Below, piece by piece: positions 59,785 through 64,000 of a DNA stretch of 64,000 nucleotides (position 1 is its first letter; each line of letters opens with the position of its first letter). The notes beneath the pieces are model-generated. The model was not told the DNA's origin. It did no database searches and saw only the letters and a program-made list of their open reading frames with translations. This DNA is from Phragmites australis (lineage: Eukaryota > Streptophyta > Magnoliopsida > Poales > Poaceae): positions 4,843,501 to 4,907,500 of the forward strand of contig NC_084936.1 in the NCBI RefSeq assembly GCF_958298935.1, in the 5' to 3' direction. The translations under genes and the position numbers were made by a program.

Positions 59785-61251
59785 TTAAAAATATAATTAT
59801 TTAAAAATATTTTCAATAAAGAATCTACTAGTATCATTTTTATACGATAAACCTTCTTATATGTATATTAGTGGTTAGGGGTTGTCAGTTCCTCTTAGGT
59901 CCAAATTTATTGGGGTTTTGTTCCGTCTATCTCTTTGACAGATGGGATGGCCTCGTATTGAACGATGCTCCATATAACTTAGGACAGCTTTAATAGTTGA
60001 ATTAGCTATTAACTTTTATTTTTTTAATGTAGAGAGGAGAGAAGCGAGTGTAGGTAAAGATAAGAGCCAGATATAGAAGGGGAATCTTGAAGAGCTATCT
60101 CTTTAAGCACGAAGCAGAACTTATTTTAACACATCTCTCCTCTATGAGTATAGAAAATTAGAAATGACAGGACCTGTATAAATTTTGAGAAACGCTCTGT
60201 GAGGTATAGAAAATTAGAAACGACAGGACCTGTATAATTTTTGAGAAGCCGTGGACAGAGGTTGCTCATATTTTGGTAGCATTGGCATCATTTCAGTTCA
60301 TCTCTCTCCTCTGCTAGCTCTTATTTTGAGAAGTGTGCACCATCATTATTTTAGTTCTAGCTTTACCCCTACACAGAGGTGGCGAACTCTCGATGAAATG
60401 GGGATGGAAAAAAAGACAGAGAAATGGTACACACTGTTGTACACACAAGATCATGTAAGTATCAAGTATAAGACTATAAGGCTGGCATCCTCAAAACTCT
60501 CAGTGTGACGCTCGATTATTGTTTCTCTCTAGTATTTGTGAGTTGTAACTAGTGCATGTGGTAACATTTGAATCCTTTCTTCATTCAGCATTCATCGTCT
60601 GGGTAGCATTGGCATACACTTGTTGTTGGGGGGTCGCTATCAAGAACACCTGATGTCTTTGATCTCGTCTGCCTGTGTCTATGGGCCCCTAGGCTTAGGA
60701 TCCCTTCAGAGTTGAGAGGCTTCAGAGTCGTCTCGGAGCCTCAACACTGGAGACTCGTGGTTCCCCAATAGCCTTGACCCCTAGAGATTTTGGAAGAGCC
60801 ATCAGTCCTTTAGAAAGATCAACCAGAGGGGACCTGTCGGTCATCCTCTACTTGCCATAAGATGACCTGCATTTAATATTGGTCTATTCGGCGACTGACC
60901 TGACACCTTGGGTAGAGGGACGCTGCAACAGACAACCAGCTACGACTACTTCACTAGGGCCACTTGCTGCCACTGTAGTGCCACGGTCAGTTGATGTCAT
61001 CGGAGTAGATTCAGATTTACTTGGGCCTAGGTCATGTATTATCTGGCGAACCCTAGGTTCTAGTTATTTAGTAACAACTTGTATCTCTACCCTCTTGTAG
61101 GGATATGCATGAACACTTGACCCTTGTAAGGCACTATAAATACAGACCGTGGGCACGCGGTGGAGAGACAGAGTTCAGCTCATTGAAAAATATCTTAATA
61201 TTCCTTTCCTCTGTATTTCTTTTTCAAGCTTGAGCCACTTCTGTGAGTCTT
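59785..61251. repeat. 1.5-kb tandem repeat, unit 1
   Basis: Matches 61334-62797 at an offset of about 1,545-1,549 bases, with few differences. Contains an AT-rich part, an 85-codon open frame at 60251-60508, and an LTR fragment from 60624. Confidence 0.9.
60624..61251 (+). repeat. LTR fragment in repeat unit 1
   Basis: Starts TGTTGGGGGGTC and includes a TATA box (CACTATAAATACAG, 61135-61142) followed by GGTGGAGAGACAG and ATTCAGCTCATTG-type leader wording, typical of Ty3/gypsy LTRs of grasses. No internal coding region follows, so it is a solo or truncated LTR that was duplicated with its surroundings. Confidence 0.6.
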
Positions 61252-61333
61252 ACTTTTTATTTAGTATATTGAAACGATCTCTAATACATACATTTGACTG
61301 TTGTTTTTTTTAAATATTTTTTATCAAAATTTA

Positions 61334-62797
61334 TTAAAAATATAATCATTTAAAAATATTTTCAATAAAGAATCTACTAGTATCACTTTTATACGATAAA
61401 CCTTCTTCTATGTATATTAGTGGTTAGGGGTTGTGGGTTCCTCTTAGGTCCAAACTTATTAGGGTTTTGTTCCGTCTATCCCTTTGACTGATGCGATGGC
61501 CTTGCATCGAATGATGCTCCATATAACTTAGGGCAGCTTTAATAGTTGAATTATCTATTAACTTTTATTTTTTAATGTAGAGGGGGAGAGAAGCGAGTGT
61601 AGGTAAAGATAAGAGCTAGACATAGAAGGGGAATCTTGAAGAGCTATCTCTTTAAGCACGAAGCAGAACTTATTTTAACATATCTCTCCTCTATGAGTAT
61701 AGAAAATTAGAAATGACAGGACCTGTATAAATTTTGAGAAACACTCTGTGAGGTATAGAAAATTAGAAACGACAGTGTATAAAATTTGAGAAGCCGTGGA
61801 TAGAGGTTGCTCATATTTTGGTAGCATTGGCATCATTTCAGTTCATCTCTCTCCTCTACTAGCTCTTATTTTGAGAAGTGTGCACCATCATTATTTTAGT
61901 TCTAGCTTTACCCTTGCACAAAGGTGGCGAACTCTCGATGAAATGGGGATGGAAAAAAAGAAAGAAAAGTGGTACACACTGTTGTACACACAAGATCATG
62001 TGAGTATCAGGTATAAGACTATAAGGCTGGCATCCTCAAAACTCTCAGTGTGATGCTCGACTATTGTTTCTCTCTAGTATTTGTGAGTTGTAACTAGTGC
62101 CCGTGGTAACATTTGAATCCTTTCTTCACTCAGCATTCATCGTCTGGGTAACATTGGTATACACTTGTTGTTGGGGGGTCGCTATCAAGAACACCTGACG
62201 TCTCTGATCTCGTCTGCCTGTGCCTATGGGCCCCTAGGCTTAGGATCCCTTCGGAGTTGAGAGGCTTCAGAGTTGTCTCGGAGCCTCAGCCCCAGAGACC
62301 CGTGGTTCCCCAACAGCCTTGACCCCTAGGGTTTTTGGAAGAGCCATCAGTCCTTTAGAAAGATCAACCAAAGGGGACCTGTCAGTCATCCTCTACCTGC
62401 CATAAGATGACCTGCATTTAATATCGGTCTATTCGGTGACTGACCTGACACCTTGGGTAGAGCGATGCTGCAACAGACAACCAGCTACGACTACTTCACT
62501 AGGGCCACTTGCTGCCACTATAGTGCCACGGTCAGATGATGTCATCGGAGTAGATTCAGATTTACCTGGGCCTAGGTCATGTATTATCTGGCGAACCCTA
62601 GGTTCCAGTTATTTAGTAACAACTTGTATCTTTACCCTCTTGTAGGGATATGCATGAACACTTGGCCCTTGTAAGGCACTATAAATACAGACCGTGGGCA
62701 CGCGGTGGAGAGACAGAATTCAGCTCATTGAAAAATATCTTAATATTCCTTTCCTCTGTATTTCTTTTTCAAGCTTGAGCCACTTCTGTGAGTCTTA
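61334..62797. repeat. 1.5-kb tandem repeat, unit 2
   Basis: Second unit of the tandem pair; see unit 1. The two diverge after GAGTCTTAC at about 62797, where unit 2 continues into CTCTCGCCGC. Confidence 0.9.
62169..62797 (+). repeat. LTR fragment in repeat unit 2
   Basis: Same LTR-like segment as at 60624, with its TATA box at 62680. It may extend beyond 62797 to about 62870, but its true 3' end could not be set. Confidence 0.6.
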
Positions 62798-63149
62798 CCT
62801 CTCGCCGCACTTTATTCATGAAAGACATATTTTCTTTCACCAGCACATATTTTGTTGGGAGACGTCCACTCCTCCATCTATTATGAAACATATTTGATTC
62901 TAGGATTTTGTTATAACAACTAAATCTTTCAAATAGTATGCAAGTGGTAACTCACTGGAAAAGGATGACAACTATTTTTTAAAACGAACCTACAAGAAAG
63001 CTGCATATTAAATTAAAAAGAAAAGGGCTAAACCCAAATAGACAACCACCGAATACAACACCACCCCAACAAACACATCTAGGAGAAAAACCACATAACC
63101 TAAGATGACAACTAATTATTGACATCAATACTCAGATCATGGTAAAAGT
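62798..63149. other. DNA between repeat unit 2 and block C
   Basis: No gene. The stretch at 62890-62960 resembles 56575-56660 (GATTCTAGGATTTTGTTA then ACTCACTG/ACTCATTG), linking this end of the region to the part left of block A. Confidence 0.4.
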
Positions 63150-64000
63150 ACTTTTACCATCCTTGTAAGGCACAAGGCACCAGAAGATACACCGAAGGCA
63201 TATCTGCCTTTCAAGGAGCGTAAAATCACTCTCACTGTAAATATACCAAAGAACAGCACGCTGCGTATGTCATCTCAACCATCCAGGCAATCTAAACGTG
63301 TCCAAGCAATGTTTGCCTCATGTATTAGAACAAAAGAAAAAGAAAAGACTATGCTGTAAAATTAGATGCTGCACAAATCACAATGGTTGCCGGTGGTTCT
63401 TCTTCCGTTTGTGCAGAAGTTTTACAAACAGAGATCAAGTACTTGCAACAAGTTTTGTAGCCAAAGAGTTGACATCTTGCTGCATCACAGTCTATCCATA
63501 CATATCACAACGCACCATGCTATGCAGAAAAACACACCATTAACATGAAGCACTTACAGTACCGTATTATCACGAAACGGCATGGTTTGAACCTGAAACA
63601 GAGCGAACAACACAGATGCTACAAAGACCGAAAATTATAATGACAAGAGGAGCAACACAAGCAAGACGTGCAACGCTGGGAATTAAGAAGGAGAAAGCTT
63701 CAGACAGGTGACAGAGCTGCAGAGATCCATCATCCATGGGTCTCTTCTCCTCTATATGCAATCATCATTGGTGTGAGTCTTGGACCCTCCTGACACCGTC
63801 GGAGCACCTCCCCTTGACCTGATCTCGATATGCTGCAAACAAGAAGAACAGTCGTTACAGGTAGATCTACGATGTTAGGTGTTGGGCTTAGGATATCCGA
63901 CTGGGTTCGCCAAAGAGCTTAAGCTATTGAGGAAAGATGAGCAATAATCTGCCATCGGTAGCAAGCGGCTAGATCAGAGATGGACCTGAGATGGCGCCGA
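63150..64000. repeat. Duplicated block, copy C (cut by window end)
   Basis: Near-identical to copy B apart from a few substitutions and small indels, including a 42-base deletion inside the intron at about 63946. It runs off the right edge of the window. Confidence 0.85.
63752..64000 (-). CDS. 3' end of an unidentified gene, copy C (partial at window edge)
   Basis: On the minus strand the last exon 63832-63752 (81 bases, stop TAG) is identical to copy B, reading HIEIRSRGGAPTVSGGSKTH and ending NDDCI. The penultimate exon begins beyond the window and ends at 63986 before GTCCATC, with TCGGCGCCATCTCAG visible. If a full gene exists its body lies to the right of 64000. Family unknown; it could also be another fragment. 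Confidence 0.4.

Noticed and set aside
60251..62053. An 85-codon frame (MDRGCSYFGSIGIISV...) conserved in two copies at 60251-60508 and 61796-62053
   Set aside because: The copies lie in a recent tandem duplication, so their similarity is not evidence of selection; no motif, promoter or homologue is recognised.
1..64000. CRISPR arrays, bacterial operons, phage or organellar insertions
   Set aside because: No regularly spaced identical repeats, no Shine-Dalgarno-led gene clusters and no chloroplast or mitochondrial genes were seen; the DNA is plant nuclear throughout.

Overview
This window is plant nuclear DNA, most likely from a grass (Poaceae, possibly panicoid). The evidence is intron-rich host genes with GT-AG introns, TTA/TAA-flanked Tourist-type MITEs, a rice/maize-style Helitron, and Ty3/gypsy elements with the grass-typical 4-kb LTRs. 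Species cannot be read from the sequence alone. Most of the window is transposable-element DNA; two host genes are convincing.

Layout. 1-2.4 kb: intergenic DNA with a Tourist-like MITE. 2.4-7.4 kb: a degenerate, incomplete Tat-type gypsy element (5' LTR, PBS region, gag, protease, no pol). 7.4-8.7 kb: the 5' part of a Tekay/Del-type LTR. 8.7-15.8 kb: a decayed Ty3/gypsy element with both LTRs, apparently inserted in that LTR. 15.8-17.6 kb: unclassified. 17.57-18.74 kb (minus): an intact single-exon gene for a glutaredoxin-like, cysteine-rich protein starting MGCSSS. 19.5-22.7 kb: a non-autonomous Helitron carrying an ankyrin/ILK-like gene fragment. 23.4-43.1 kb: a three-level nest. A small Tourist-like MITE is split by an L1-type LINE (minus strand, 16-17 bp target duplication), and that LINE is split by a 14.2-kb Tekay/Del-like gypsy element (minus strand, GGCTG target duplication) with about 4-kb LTRs, a gag-pol frame broken by four stops, and an extra ORF upstream of gag. 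44.1-44.4 kb: another Tourist-like MITE.

45.65-52.97 kb (minus, with a probable 5'UTR exon near 55.6 kb): a complete seven-coding-exon gene for the second-largest subunit of RNA polymerases IV/V (NRPD2/NRPE2). I could join its splice sites in phase into a 1,234-residue protein. Its long 5'UTR intron holds a 1.56-kb retroposon with a 16-bp target duplication, and intron 2 holds a small TIR element. It is notable that a core gene of RNA-directed DNA methylation, the pathway that silences transposons, sits in such transposon-dense DNA.

56-64 kb: a nested tandem-duplication zone. Three copies of a block of about 0.85-0.95 kb carry the same minus-strand terminal coding exon with conserved splice acceptor and stop, and between copies two and three lies a 1.5-kb tandem duplication containing an LTR fragment. 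The parent gene probably lies beyond the right edge.

I did not find a convincing undescribed molecular system. The best leads are the repeated terminal exon, the extra ORF of the Tekay-like element, and the Helitron gene capture. All structural calls come from reading the sequence by eye; no alignment or database search was run.
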